Part shown: positions 16,403 to 26,249 of the stretch, piece by piece
How positions within the stretch are numbered: position 1 is the stretch's first letter
Layout: every line of letters begins with the position of its first letter
From: Pedobacter caeni
GTDB taxonomy: Bacteria > Bacteroidota > Bacteroidia > Sphingobacteriales > Sphingobacteriaceae
Reading direction: 5' to 3'
Assembly: GCF_900129215.1 (NCBI RefSeq)
Contig: NZ_FQUQ01000001.1
Location: forward strand, 1,240,001 to 1,304,000
Length of the DNA stretch: 64,000 nucleotides
The notes under the pieces: generated by a model
What the model was told of the DNA's origin: nothing
The model's database searches: none
Seen by the model: only the letters and a program-made list of their open reading frames with translations
Position numbers and translations under genes: made by a program

Positions 16403-17917
16403 CTAGTTGTTCACCATTTTCTTGTTCAGAATCAGCTCATCACTGGAAATCGGGAAAATATAATTCTGCGAAGAAGGGCTTGCTGCGGGAATGGAGTGGA
16501 TAGGTTTGGCTGGCAGGTCTAATCCCAGCCTCATGATATCTGCATTCCTGATTCCCTCACCAATAAATTCGATCTGACGCTCTTTTAAAGTCGCCGCGAT
16601 CAGCTCATTTGCATTCGCAAAATCAGCAACCGTATAACTTTTGCTTTTGTCCGACCTGTTTCTTACTGCTGTTAACAAAGCCACCGCCCTGCTGTCTACA
16701 GACATACTGTTTTTTGTCAGCGCCTCTGAAAGGTTCAACAACACTTCTGCGTACCTGATGACCGGTGCATAATCCGTATGTGGGGAAGCCTGACTGAACT
16801 TAAACAACCATGGTTTTGAAGAACTTGGCCCTACCTTAATGAAACTTCTTCTTGCATCACCGGCTGCCCAGGTATTGTCTGCAAGGATGCCGGCAGGGTT
16901 TAAAGAGTACTCTCCTGCACCATTGCTGGCTGTTGTTCCGCCATCTTTAGTACCCGGAAGGTAATAGCGTGGCATAGATACTGCCGGTGCATCATTATTG
17001 GTAAAAGGCATAGAGAAGATAGATTCATTGCTGGTGTAAGGTGCAGTGAATACGGCTTTCACATCTGCGGATAATCCGTTAGCCACCCCATCAATTGGAG
17101 CCGCAAAAGGGGCAGTAAGAGAAACAATTTTATTGGCTTCCGTAATCACCTTTGCATAATCCTGTATGCTCAGGTAAACCCTTGTTTTCAATGCGATTGC
17201 TGTATTTCTATGCGCACGGGTGGTATTCAAAAATGCAGAACTGTATTTCAAAGGCAGGTTTGTTTCTGCAAAATCAAGATCCTGTAGAATTTGTGCATAG
17301 GTTTCTTTGACCGTACTTCTGGCCAGGTCGTAGTTTCCTGGCTGGGTATTCCCTTCCAGGCGCAAAGGCAGGCCTGGTTTTGAGCCTGCCCCATCCAGAT
17401 ACGGGCGGGCATAAAGCTGTAGCAGATTGTAGTAAGCCACTGCCCTGATCAATCTTGCTTCGGCAATATAATTGGCACCCAGGTCTTTTCCTACCACTGC
17501 TGTTCCGGTGCGGTTCATGCCATCGATAAACACATTACAGGCATTGATGGCCTGGTAAGCGGTTTCCCAGGTCGTCACCACATCATTGGTGGTCGTTTGG
17601 GTAAGCAATTGATAAGAAGTATATCCGTTAGCCGCATTCAGGTTTGTACAGACAAAATCGCCGGAACGGATGTCACTGATGATGTAATACCAGCTGCCAA
17701 GAAAACGTCCGGTTTTTAAAGCCGTATATAAGCCGTTTACCTGATTGGAAATCCTTGGTGCGGTTTCAAATGCGGTCGCATCGGTGATTAAAGTCGAAGG
17801 ATCAGGGTTCAGCAATTTGCTCTTGTTGCAGGCAGAGAACAGCAATACACAAGTGCCGATTAAAAGTAATTTCCTGAAGTTGTAATTATGGTTGAATATT
17901 CTTGAGGATCGTTTCAT
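16403..17917 (-). CDS. SusD/RagB-family outer-membrane lipoprotein
   Basis: About 504 residues from ATG at 17917; the longer frame upstream would place 46 unlikely residues before the signal peptide. A lipoprotein signal ends LLFSAC with the lipidated Cys at residue 30. The N-terminal TPR-like helical region and the C-terminal part (EAARLIRAVAYYNLLQLY in variant form, RQIEFIGEGIRNADIMRLG) match SusD/RagB. It caps the SusC channel as the substrate-binding lid on the cell surface. Substrate is not readable from the sequence, but the adjoining peptidases favour peptides, as for RagAB. Confidence 0.93.
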   Translation of the reverse strand: MKRSSRIFNHNYNFRKLLLIGTCVLLFSACNKSKLLNPDPSTLITDATAFETAPRISNQVNGLYTALKTGRFLGSWYYIISDIRSGDFVCTNLNAANGYTSYQLLTQTTTNDVVTTWETAYQAINACNVFIDGMNRTGTAVVGKDLGANYIAEARLIRAVAYYNLLQLYARPYLDGAGSKPGLPLRLEGNTQPGNYDLARSTVKETYAQILQDLDFAETNLPLKYSSAFLNTTRAHRNTAIALKTRVYLSIQDYAKVITEANKIVSLTAPFAAPIDGVANGLSADVKAVFTAPYTSNESIFSMPFTNNDAPAVSMPRYYLPGTKDGGTTASNGAGEYSLNPAGILADNTWAAGDARRSFIKVGPSSSKPWLFKFSQASPHTDYAPVIRYAEVLLNLSEALTKNSMSVDSRAVALLTAVRNRSDKSKSYTVADFANANELIAATLKERQIEFIGEGIRNADIMRLGLDLPAKPIHSIPAASPSSQNYIFPISSDELILNKKMVNN

Positions 17918-17966
17918 AATCTGATTTTTTAAAGAGATGTTCTGAATAAATGAATTCGTCATGAGC

Positions 17967-20900
17967 TTAGAAGCCAACGTTAAGGCCAATAGTGAAGGTT
18001 CTCGCATTCGGACTTTGGTTCTTGTCGATGCCCTGGGTAATTGCCGTATTTGCATTGGTCGTTACCTCGGGATCCATTCCGGTATATCTGGTCAGTAAAG
18101 CAAGGTTTTGTCCGCTGACATATACCTTGGCATTGCTCAGTTTGATTTTAGAAAGCACATTTGTGGGAATGTTATAAGAGAACATCACATTCTTTAACCT
18201 TAAGAAATCTGTTGAGCTGACATTGATATCCAATGGGATCGTATTTCCTCCGGAAGTATTGTCTCCGTTTACCACTCTCGGAATATCGGTGATGTCGCCT
18301 GGTTTTTGCCAGCGGCGCAATACGTCTGTAGAGTTGTTCCAGAAACGCTGATCACGCATCGTTGCCTGGGTTCCGTTCATCATATAACCGCCCAGCTGAT
18401 AGGTCAGCAACACACTCAACTCAAAATTCTTATACTGAAAACTGTTCGTCCATCCACCAAATATTTTTGGGGCGGTGCTTTTGTAAGGAACTGCATCTTC
18501 GGCAGGCGTAATCGCATTCGCTTTGCTGCCATCTTCGTAAGCCCATTGATAAGCCGATGGACCGCCTGGAAGTACCACTTGCTGATAAAGCACTTTACGT
18601 CCGGCTTTGTCCAGAAATATTCTTCTTCCTGTAGCGGCATCCACTCCGGCAGTGCGTATGGCATACAACATACCTGCTGCATATCCCGGAAGGGTGATGC
18701 TGTAAGCGTCAGTACTACCAATGATGATGCTGGGTACGCCATCAGCCAGGGAGGTTACTTCGTTTTTATTCGCGGTGATATTGATCCCACTGTTCCAGGT
18801 AAACTGATCATTCCTGATTGGCGCACCATTCAGCGAGAACTCAATTCCCTGATTGTACATTTTACCTACGTTTTGAAGGATGCTGTTGTTTGTAGAATTC
18901 GGGATTCCTACAGATGGAGGCAGTGGAACACCGAAAATCAGTCCGTCGATGTTGTTTTTATAATAAGCCAGCTCTCCGTTCAGCTTGCCATCCAATAAGC
19001 CGAAGTTAATGCCTATATCTGTCTTTTTACTGGTTTCCCATTTCAGGTTCGGGTTTCCTGTTGCAGAATAAGTCAGCCCGGGTTGGCCACCATAAAGACT
19101 GGCCGAATAGGTATTTAAAGCACCAAAATCGGTTAAACCACCAATGTTACCTACTTTACCATAACTGGCTCTGATTTTAAAATTACTGAATACTTTATCC
19201 AGGCCTGCTTTGGTCCAGAAATCTTCTTTCATGATTTCCCATCCGGCAGAGAATCCCCAGAATGTTCCTTTTTTATTGTTTGGTCCTAATGCAGAATACT
19301 CATCCTGTCTGTAATTTCCGGTCAGGTAATACTTTTGTTTATAGTTGTATTGCAAACGTGTGAAAAGAGAGAACAGGTAATTGTTAAAGATCCTGTTGTT
19401 GGTATTGTATTCAAAGATGTTTTGCCATCCGCCCTGAATATTCGAATAAAGCGGATCTGTTTGTCCCTGACGCTCTACTCCAAACTGATTGCCATCTGTT
19501 TTTTGTTGTTCCTGTCCAAGGAGTAAATTAAAAGCATGGTCTTTGGCGAAGACCTGATCGGCAGTCACTGTATTTGTCCAGACCCATCTTTCTCGTGTGG
19601 CATGTGCACTGCTCGCAGAACCATTATTGGTTACCCCTTCCCCACTCTGCGGACTAAAGTAATTCTCATAAGTGGTATAGCGGTAATCTATTCCATAAGT
19701 AGACCTCACAGAAAGCCAGTTCAACGGTGTGGCCTGGATATAGGCATTGGATTGAATGTTATTGACTTTATTTCTGGAATAATTGCTGCTCAAAGACACT
19801 ACCGGATTGTAAAAACCCAACCTCGCCTGGTTCAGGTGGGTCGCATTGTCCTGTAAGCCTAAAAATCCGTTAGCGGTATTGTTAAAAGAACCGTCCTTAT
19901 TAAAGGGAGCCACAATTGGGGAGTTGATCAGTGCCAGTCTGGACATTGCTCCGGAAGCTGAGGAGTTTCCCGCAGATCCGGTAGACATGGCCGAGGCATT
20001 GTTTTCATTGATGTAATTGATCTTTGCACCCAGGCTTAACCATGAAGTGGTCTTATTGTCGATGTTAAACAAGGCAGATTTCCTGTCGAAACTGTTTTTA
20101 CGGAAGATTCCGTCTTGTTTCGTATAGCCCACCGATCCGTAGTATTTTGTAGATTGGCTTGCTCCTGAAATGCTCAGGTTATTGTTATGGGAAACCCCTG
20201 TCTGGTAGATGTAATCATACCATCTGGTATCTATAGGATTTCCGGCAGCATCATAAGAAAGGCCATAATAATTGGTCTTATCATTAAAGGTGTTGTCATT
20301 TCTCAAACCTTCATTTTTAATTTCTATGTACTCCGCGGCATTTAACAATTCAGGAAGCCTGTTCGCCTTACTAAATCCTACCCAGGTCTGATAAGCAATT
20401 TTTGCGGCGCCCTGCTTTCCTTTTTTAGTGGTGATAAAGACCACGCCATTGGCCGCGCGACTACCATATATACTTGTTGCAGCGGCATCTTTGGCAATGT
20501 CTACACTTTCTATATCTGCCGGATTAATGGCCGAAAGCGGGTTGGTGGCCGCATAACCAAGGTTAGATTCGTTTTCATTGGTAAAGGTCGGAACCCCGTC
20601 CACCACAATCAGCGGGTAGGAACTCAGGGAAAGAGAGTTTACGCCCCTGATACGGAATACGGGAGCCTGGTTTACTACACCGGCATTGGCTGTCATGTTT
20701 ACTCCTGTAGCACGTCCGTTTAAGGCGCTTTCAAAACTGGAAACAGGCTGATCAGCAAGCACACTTCCTTTAACATTGGTGATGCTTCCTGTAGTTTCTG
20801 ATTTCTTCTGTGTACCGTATCCGATCACGACCACCTCATTCAGATCTGAATTGTCGGGGTTCATCTTCAGGATGCCGAGATCTGCTGCAACCTTTATCTC

Positions 20901-21431
20901 TTTGGCCTGGTATCCAAGATAAGAAATGATCAATGTGGCATCCGAGCTGACCCCTTTTAGCATAAAACCACCATTGCTATCGGTCACCGTTCCCTGTGTG
21001 GCTCCTTTTACCTTCACGGAAGCACCAGGCAGCGGCAATCCTTTTTCATCCACAATGCGCCCTTTCACATCCACAGGAGGCAAGGCCGGTTCGCTGATTT
21101 TTTTAGGCGTGATGAGTACCGTATTGTTTTTCAATTGATAACTAAAAGGTTGTCCCATGACCGATAATTTCAAGGCTTCTTCCAGAGAGGCATTGGCAAT
21201 ATGGATAGACACCGGTTTTGCTGTACCAATCAGGTCGGCATTGTAAAGAAACTTACAGCCACTTTGTTTTCTGATCTCCAGCAGTACTTTATTCAGGGAG
21301 GCGTTCTTTTCTGAAAGGGTAATCTGACTTTTAGCATTGACCTGGAAGACGGTAATGCCCAGGATAAAAATGGTTAATTTTGGATGTCTAAAGCAGTCAT
21401 ACATCCTTTTGAAAGGTACATGAAAATTCAT
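17967..21431 (-). CDS. SusC/RagA-family TonB-dependent transporter with STN domain
   Basis: A 1154-residue outer-membrane receptor. After an N-terminal export signal comes an STN (FecA-type signalling) domain (about 36-110; LNKVLLEIRKQSGCKFLYNA), a carboxypeptidase-regulatory-like domain (about 122-195; VKGRIVDEKGLPLPGASV), the TonB plug (NEVVVIGYGTQKKSETTGS onward) and a C-terminal beta barrel ending RTFTIGLNVGF. The STN domain fits control by the adjoining FecR/sigma pair. It forms the active uptake pore with the SusD protein encoded 49 bases downstream. Confidence 0.95.
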   Translation of the reverse strand: MNFHVPFKRMYDCFRHPKLTIFILGITVFQVNAKSQITLSEKNASLNKVLLEIRKQSGCKFLYNADLIGTAKPVSIHIANASLEEALKLSVMGQPFSYQLKNNTVLITPKKISEPALPPVDVKGRIVDEKGLPLPGASVKVKGATQGTVTDSNGGFMLKGVSSDATLIISYLGYQAKEIKVAADLGILKMNPDNSDLNEVVVIGYGTQKKSETTGSITNVKGSVLADQPVSSFESALNGRATGVNMTANAGVVNQAPVFRIRGVNSLSLSSYPLIVVDGVPTFTNENESNLGYAATNPLSAINPADIESVDIAKDAAATSIYGSRAANGVVFITTKKGKQGAAKIAYQTWVGFSKANRLPELLNAAEYIEIKNEGLRNDNTFNDKTNYYGLSYDAAGNPIDTRWYDYIYQTGVSHNNNLSISGASQSTKYYGSVGYTKQDGIFRKNSFDRKSALFNIDNKTTSWLSLGAKINYINENNASAMSTGSAGNSSASGAMSRLALINSPIVAPFNKDGSFNNTANGFLGLQDNATHLNQARLGFYNPVVSLSSNYSRNKVNNIQSNAYIQATPLNWLSVRSTYGIDYRYTTYENYFSPQSGEGVTNNGSASSAHATRERWVWTNTVTADQVFAKDHAFNLLLGQEQQKTDGNQFGVERQGQTDPLYSNIQGGWQNIFEYNTNNRIFNNYLFSLFTRLQYNYKQKYYLTGNYRQDEYSALGPNNKKGTFWGFSAGWEIMKEDFWTKAGLDKVFSNFKIRASYGKVGNIGGLTDFGALNTYSASLYGGQPGLTYSATGNPNLKWETSKKTDIGINFGLLDGKLNGELAYYKNNIDGLIFGVPLPPSVGIPNSTNNSILQNVGKMYNQGIEFSLNGAPIRNDQFTWNSGINITANKNEVTSLADGVPSIIIGSTDAYSITLPGYAAGMLYAIRTAGVDAATGRRIFLDKAGRKVLYQQVVLPGGPSAYQWAYEDGSKANAITPAEDAVPYKSTAPKIFGGWTNSFQYKNFELSVLLTYQLGGYMMNGTQATMRDQRFWNNSTDVLRRWQKPGDITDIPRVVNGDNTSGGNTIPLDINVSSTDFLRLKNVMFSYNIPTNVLSKIKLSNAKVYVSGQNLALLTRYTGMDPEVTTNANTAITQGIDKNQSPNARTFTIGLNVGF

Positions 21432-21543
21432 ACGCTAATAAATTTAGGTTAGTTAATGTGTAATTAAATTACTCGTTTGCTTGTATTTGGTTCTGCAATA
21501 TGGGATTGGTTAATCCCCCATACTGGTATTGTTTACGCTCTTT

Positions 21544-22794
21544 CTATTCTATTTCAATTTTTTTTCCTTTTCCATCAGGTGCCGGTTCAATTTTAAACTT
21601 CAGGCTTCCGGTGAGTTCCAGCATGTCCAGGACCTGGGAAAGCGTGACATCTTTAGAGATAAATCCATGGTAACGCGTATCAGGGATATGCGCATAGTCG
21701 ACTTCTACATTGTACCACCTTTCCAGCTGTTTCATAATATCTGTCAGCTTCAGGTTGTTAAACAGGAAGTTCCCTTTCTTCCAGGCCATCACCTCTTCCA
21801 GATCTGCAGTTGCAATTTTAATCCGGTCATTTTTTAAGATCGCCTGTTGACCCGGAGTCAGCAGCCCTGATGCTTTAGAGCTGAGGTTTGTCACCCTTAC
21901 GCTTCCTTCCAGGAGTGTTGTTCTCATGGCGTTTTCATTGCCGTAAGCATTGATGTTAAAGTGAGTTCCCAGTACTTCTACTTCCTGGCTCCGGCCATTG
22001 TCGGCCAGCGTGATCACTTTGAAAGGCTGGCGGCCAGATCTGCTGTGCTGCTTACTGATTTCAAAATAAGCTTCTCCCTTTAGTTCTACTTTTCTTTCTT
22101 CCTCAGAAAACCGGGTTGGAAATTTCAGGGAAGAGGCTGCATTGAGCCATACTTTACTGCCATCAGGAAGGTTGATCTGGTATTTCCCACCTTTAGGGGT
22201 ACTGATGGTATTGATTTGTGAAGTTTCATTTTGCTGATCCTGTCCTTCTTTTATCGTATAACTAAGTTGCCCATCGGCAGCTTTGGTGATACTGATTCCG
22301 GACTGGTTTGCTATTTTACCATTTGATACTTCATCAAGTGCAATTCTGGTTCCATCTGCCAGGGTTAAGACCGCCTTATTGCCACCGGGCTCAACATCAT
22401 GAATTGCAGTAGTCCCTGCCATTTCAGCGGGCTGACCTGCAAGATTCTCCTGATCTGAATAATTGGAATAATAAAACAGGGCAACTGCCGAAATGAGGAG
22501 CAATACTGCGGCTGCAGCGACAATAGCCAGCCATCTCTTTGGCTGATGAACCGGCAGCTCTTCTTCTGTTCTTCCTGCCTGGAATATATTTTCCAGGAGC
22601 TGTTTGCTCTTTACAGGTGTAAAAACAGCTGTTGAAGGTTCAAAATCTTTCCATGCTTCTCCCAGCAATTCTTTCGCTTCTTCCTCATTTTCAGGATCAC
22701 CGAGCAGGTTCATGAGTTCTGCTTTTTCGGCCTCACTGGCCTGATGCTTAAGCTGCAGCTGGAACAAATAAAATAAGCGGGTATTTGACATCAT
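21544..22794 (-). CDS. FecR-family anti-sigma factor
   Basis: A 416-residue inner-membrane protein: a cytoplasmic N-terminal sigma-binding region, one membrane helix (about 86-108; IVAAAAVLLLISAVALFYYS), a FecR domain (about 195-310; KGGKYQINLPDGSKVWLNAA) and a C-terminal DUF4974 domain (about 340-410; LTDIMKQLERWYNVEVDY) that contacts the STN domain of the transporter. Two Met codons are possible starts (MMSN). It lies between the sigma gene and susC on the same strand and completes a FecI/FecR-type signalling path. Confidence 0.94.
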   Translation of the reverse strand: MMSNTRLFYLFQLQLKHQASEAEKAELMNLLGDPENEEEAKELLGEAWKDFEPSTAVFTPVKSKQLLENIFQAGRTEEELPVHQPKRWLAIVAAAAVLLLISAVALFYYSNYSDQENLAGQPAEMAGTTAIHDVEPGGNKAVLTLADGTRIALDEVSNGKIANQSGISITKAADGQLSYTIKEGQDQQNETSQINTISTPKGGKYQINLPDGSKVWLNAASSLKFPTRFSEEERKVELKGEAYFEISKQHSRSGRQPFKVITLADNGRSQEVEVLGTHFNINAYGNENAMRTTLLEGSVRVTNLSSKASGLLTPGQQAILKNDRIKIATADLEEVMAWKKGNFLFNNLKLTDIMKQLERWYNVEVDYAHIPDTRYHGFISKDVTLSQVLDMLELTGSLKFKIEPAPDGKGKKIEIE

Positions 22795-22846
22795 ACCCTA
22801 AAGACACAGAAAGATTAAAAAGTGGATAAGGAAAATGATTTTTTTT

Positions 22847-23443
22847 CTAATATTTTTCCAGTTGAGAGATCAGAATCAATAAAGCAGACAAAATTTCACA
22901 GCTTTTTACATACCCGATCACTGATTTAAGTGCCCATTGCTGGTATTTTTTGACGGAATCTGTAGAGATGTTCATCTGTGCCGCAATTTCAGGATTTTTG
23001 AGCCCTTTTAGCCTGCAGGTAAACACCTTTTGTTGTTGTGGAGGAAGTTGTGCGATCGCCTGATCGATGAGCGACTGAAAATCCTGTTCCTCCTGCATTC
23101 CCGCAGATTCCAGCTGTTCTTCTTCTTCTGCCTGCTGATAATAACGCTCCTGACGTTTATGTTCAGTGGCGATTTTCCTGATTGCATTTAAACAGTAATT
23201 CCGGGTGAGGATAAAGAGGTAACCGGTAAACTTATCAATGTTCTTTATTCCGGATCTGTTTAACCAGACTTTCAGGAAAACATCCTGTACAATTTCCTCT
23301 GTCATTTCCTGTGATTGGGTCAGCATCAGGACGTATTCCCCCAATTGCTGATGATAGGCCATAAATAATTCCTCAAAGGCTTTTTCATCGCCCAGAGCTA
23401 CCTTATTTAACAGATCAGATTCATTGCGTACAGGCTTTAACAC
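22847..23443 (-). CDS. ECF sigma-70 factor (FecI-like)
   Basis: A 198-residue ECF sigma factor. Region 2 spans about 22-90 (FEELFMAYHQQLGEYVLML, EEIVQDVFLKVWLNR) and region 4 about 125-180 (LPPQQQKVFTCRLKGLKNPE, ISTDSVKKYQQWALKS). The start is GTG at 23443. The C-terminal hydrophobic tail (ILSALLILIS) is common in Bacteroidetes FecI-like factors. It is the first gene of the sigma-FecR-SusC-SusD-peptidase cluster and should direct RNA polymerase to susC. Confidence 0.93.
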   Translation of the reverse strand: MLKPVRNESDLLNKVALGDEKAFEELFMAYHQQLGEYVLMLTQSQEMTEEIVQDVFLKVWLNRSGIKNIDKFTGYLFILTRNYCLNAIRKIATEHKRQERYYQQAEEEEQLESAGMQEEQDFQSLIDQAIAQLPPQQQKVFTCRLKGLKNPEIAAQMNISTDSVKKYQQWALKSVIGYVKSCEILSALLILISQLEKY

Positions 23444-23523
23444 GACTAACCGATTGATTGGTGAAAATTACACGGTTAAGTTAATATAAAATAGAAGCAA
23501 TTGATTTGGAAGTGTGTAACAAT

Positions 23524-23934
23524 TTAGTCCGTTTGCTGCAGGCTGCTTTCGTCTATATGCATGACTGCCCACAAATGACCATCCAGGTCCTGAAAGCCAT
23601 GACCATACATCCAGCCATGGTCTTGTTTGTCGTTTGGAGTGGTTGCCCCTGCCTGTACTGCCCGGCTAACCATCTCATCTACCCGCTCCTTGCTCTCGAC
23701 AGATAAAGTAATGATGACCTCAGTGCTGTGTTTTGCATCGGCAATCTCTTTGCTGATGAAAGTCTGAAAGTATTCTTTTACCAGCAGCATGACAAATATA
23801 TTCCCGGCAATAACCATACAGGTGGCTTTATCGTCGGTAAAACTGTTGTTGAACCTGAAACCCAGCTTTGTGAAAAATGAAATGGACTTATCCAGATTCC
23901 TGACCGGAAGGTTAACGAACATATTTGTAGCCAT
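23524..23934 (-). CDS. VOC-family glyoxalase-like protein
   Basis: A 136-residue protein of the vicinal-oxygen-chelate fold: FVNLPVRNLDKSISFFTKLGF at the start and GHGFQDLDGHLWAVMHID at the end give the two half-repeats. The family includes lyases, dioxygenases and antibiotic-binding proteins; substrate cannot be predicted. It is divergent from the AraC-type regulator (104 bases between starts), which may control it. Confidence 0.9.
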   Translation of the reverse strand: MATNMFVNLPVRNLDKSISFFTKLGFRFNNSFTDDKATCMVIAGNIFVMLLVKEYFQTFISKEIADAKHSTEVIITLSVESKERVDEMVSRAVQAGATTPNDKQDHGWMYGHGFQDLDGHLWAVMHIDESSLQQTD

Positions 23935-24032
23935 AAGGGTATTTTGAAGGTATCATACAAATTTAGGTCGGGAGCTGAAAACATCAGGTGTGCAAATGCG
24001 ACAATAAAAGGGGTTATACGCGACAAATAAAT

Positions 24033-24040
24033 TATCTTTG
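24033..24040 (+). promoter_or_regulatory. -7 promoter element of AraC-type gene
   Basis: TATCTTTG matches the Bacteroidetes -7 consensus TAnnTTTG exactly. It overlaps the upstream TTG of the longer open frame, so translation should begin further down at the ATG at 24065 or 24068. Confidence 0.65.
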
Positions 24041-24064
24041 TTCTTTGAAATATTCAATCCGCTG

Positions 24065-24973
24065 ATGATGAATACTATTGAGACAATTGATCAGTTCTAC
24101 AAAAGAACGAACCAGATGATCCCCTCCGACTTGCTGAATACGGCAGGAAAAACCAGTCATTTTAATGTGAAAGAGCGCAGTTATTCCGGAAAAATCACGC
24201 CATATAACCGAAGGGACCATTACAAGATCTGCCTGACCAAAGGGAAGGGCAAACTCCATGTGGCAGACCGGATCATTGAGATCGACCGTCCGGCATTGAT
24301 CTTTTCCAACCCTACAGTTCCTTATTCCTGGGAATCAGTTTCAAGAAAACAGGATGGCTATTATTGCCTGTTTAATGACTCTTTTGTTTCCCCGGATCTG
24401 AAAATGGGACTGGAAAGAACCTGCCCCCTGTTCAACCCGGCTATGGAACCTTTTTATTTCCTGAACAAAGCCGAATATGAAAGAGTCAACACCTATTTCT
24501 CTCAACTGATGAACGAGCTTAAGAGTGATTATGAGTATAAATTTGAAGTCATCAGGAGTATTTTGAAACTGATCATCCACGAGGGAATGAAACTGCAATC
24601 GGCTATGAATATGGTACCGCAGCAAGGTGCTTCAGACCGGATCATTCCCATGTTTCTGGACTTACTCGAACGTCAGTTCCCTGTAGACTCACCGGAAAAC
24701 CCTTTAAAGCTGAAGAGCGCCTCTGAGTTTGCCAGCCATTTAAACATTCATGTCAACCACCTCAACTACGTGGTAAAATCTCATACCGGAAAGACCACTA
24801 CACAAATGATCAGCAACAGGATTGTGGCTGAAGCTAAAAGTTTATTGAAACATACCGACTGGGATGTTGCCGAGATCGGCTATTGCCTTGGTTTTGATTA
24901 CCCGGCACATTTCAACAATTATTTCAAAAAAAACACCGGCCTCAGCCCCGCGGTGTTCAAGAATTACAATTAG
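24065..24973 (+). CDS. AraC-family transcriptional regulator
   Basis: About 302 residues. An N-terminal cupin-like sensor region (VADRIIEIDRPALIFSNPTVPYSW) is followed by a C-terminal AraC double helix-turn-helix (about 200-300; LNIHVNHLNYVVKSHTGKTT, LKHTDWDVAEIGYCLGFDYPAHFNNYFKKNTG). The start is set by the -7 box at 24033-24040, which rules out the upstream TTG. Neighbouring candidates for control are the divergent VOC gene and the MFS exporter downstream (84 bases). Confidence 0.92.
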   Translation: MMNTIETIDQFYKRTNQMIPSDLLNTAGKTSHFNVKERSYSGKITPYNRRDHYKICLTKGKGKLHVADRIIEIDRPALIFSNPTVPYSWESVSRKQDGYYCLFNDSFVSPDLKMGLERTCPLFNPAMEPFYFLNKAEYERVNTYFSQLMNELKSDYEYKFEVIRSILKLIIHEGMKLQSAMNMVPQQGASDRIIPMFLDLLERQFPVDSPENPLKLKSASEFASHLNIHVNHLNYVVKSHTGKTTTQMISNRIVAEAKSLLKHTDWDVAEIGYCLGFDYPAHFNNYFKKNTGLSPAVFKNYN

Positions 24974-25041
24974 CATTTTCAATTCTTTGATTTTCGTAAT
25001 CATTTCTTTGTTTTCTGATATGTTGTTATTGGGAATGGATT

Positions 25042-25049
25042 TAACTTTG
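25042..25049 (+). promoter_or_regulatory. -7 promoter element of MFS gene
   Basis: TAACTTTG fits TAnnTTTG and ends seven bases before the ATG, with a TTG at 25023-25025 as a possible -33 element. The transcript would have almost no leader. Confidence 0.6.
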
Positions 25050-25056
25050 TGCCAGC

Positions 25057-26241
25057 ATGAGAATCATAGAGAAAGAACACGACGGCATAGGCACTTTACT
25101 GGCATTTATCCTCATCCCGCTTTCGGGACTGGCCACAGACATTTACCTTCCATCTTTACCGGCAATGGCGCATCATTTGCAAGCCAGCAACGCAGAAGTA
25201 CAACTTACGATTGTATTTTTCCTGATCAGCTATGGCATTTCCCAACTTTTTGTAGGCAGCTTACTGGACAGCTTTGGGCGGTACCGGCTAACGATCGCCG
25301 CATTGTTGTTGTTTAGCATCGCCAGCTTTACCATTGCCCGTTCGCACAGCGTCTACCTGATCTATCTGATGAGAATTGTTCATGGCATTACCGTGGCGAT
25401 CATCGTAGTGGGGAAAAGGGCCTATTTTGTCGACATCTTTTCCGGAGAGAAATTAAAACACTATACCAGCTTGTTTTCTATTGTCTGGTCTGCAGCCCCG
25501 ATCATTGCCCCTTTCTTTGGCGGCTATCTTCAAACCTCGTTCGGCTGGGAATCTAATTTTTATCTGTTGGGTGGTTTTGCCCTGATCATTGTGATTCTGG
25601 AACTCCTCTTTGGTGGCGAATCTTTAAAGGTGTTTCAAACCTTTCATTTCAAATCCATTATTAAAATCTATGGATCAATGCTGAAAACGAGCAGTTTTAG
25701 TCTGGGATTGATTGTCCTGGGGCTGGCAAACTCTGTATTTATGGTTTACGGAATGAGTGGCCCATTCATCATAGAACATGTTTTTAACCAGTCGGCAATT
25801 ACTACAGGATACTGTGCGTTAATTCTGGGGATTGCCTTGTTACTGGGTGGTTTCCTGGGCAAGGCGATGATCAACCGTCCTTTTTTCAAAAAGATGATGA
25901 TCGCGATTGTGACTCAGCTGATCATCACCATTTTAATGATCCTTAGTCCGGGGATTTATTCCGATTTGTATACCTTAATGGCCTTTGCTTTTGTGATCCA
26001 CTTCATTGCAGGCTTTGTCTTTAACAACTACTTCTCTTATTGTTTAAGCTTATTCCCTAAAAATGCGGGTATTGCCAGTGGCGTTACGGGAGGTTCGATT
26101 TACGCTATTACTTCAGTTTTAAGCTATGGCATCGTATATAGCATTCCTTCTGAAGGACAAGTTAGCCTTGGAATCAGCTACCTCATACTTGTTTCTTTAA
26201 CATTCCTGACCTTCTTTCTGATCAGAAAGAAGGTTCATTAA
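25057..26241 (+). CDS. MFS drug-resistance transporter (Bcr/CflA type)
   Basis: A 394-residue inner-membrane protein with about 12 hydrophobic helices. The first helix has the Bcr/CflA pattern PLSGLATDIYLPSLPAMAHHL and loop 2-3 contains GSLLDSFGRYRLTIAAL, the MFS signature; MRIVHGITVAIIVVGKRAYFVDIF fits motif C region. Such proteins expel antibiotics or metabolites with proton exchange. It follows an AraC regulator with its own promoter, so regulation by that protein is plausible. Substrate unknown. Confidence 0.9.
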   Translation: MRIIEKEHDGIGTLLAFILIPLSGLATDIYLPSLPAMAHHLQASNAEVQLTIVFFLISYGISQLFVGSLLDSFGRYRLTIAALLLFSIASFTIARSHSVYLIYLMRIVHGITVAIIVVGKRAYFVDIFSGEKLKHYTSLFSIVWSAAPIIAPFFGGYLQTSFGWESNFYLLGGFALIIVILELLFGGESLKVFQTFHFKSIIKIYGSMLKTSSFSLGLIVLGLANSVFMVYGMSGPFIIEHVFNQSAITTGYCALILGIALLLGGFLGKAMINRPFFKKMMIAIVTQLIITILMILSPGIYSDLYTLMAFAFVIHFIAGFVFNNYFSYCLSLFPKNAGIASGVTGGSIYAITSVLSYGIVYSIPSEGQVSLGISYLILVSLTFLTFFLIRKKVH

Positions 26242-26249
26242 AAATGTCG

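Noticed and set aside
16403..18055. Longer N-terminus of the SusD gene
   Set aside because: The extra 46 residues would precede and disable the lipoprotein signal, and they overlap the end of susC.
18306..18998. 230-codon open frame opposite susC
   Set aside because: It lies entirely within the SusC barrel on the other strand; no family pattern, low complexity in places, and the SusC reading is certain.
24038..24973. TTG start of the AraC gene
   Set aside because: The TTG is part of a perfect -7 promoter box, so it is very unlikely to be transcribed as a start.
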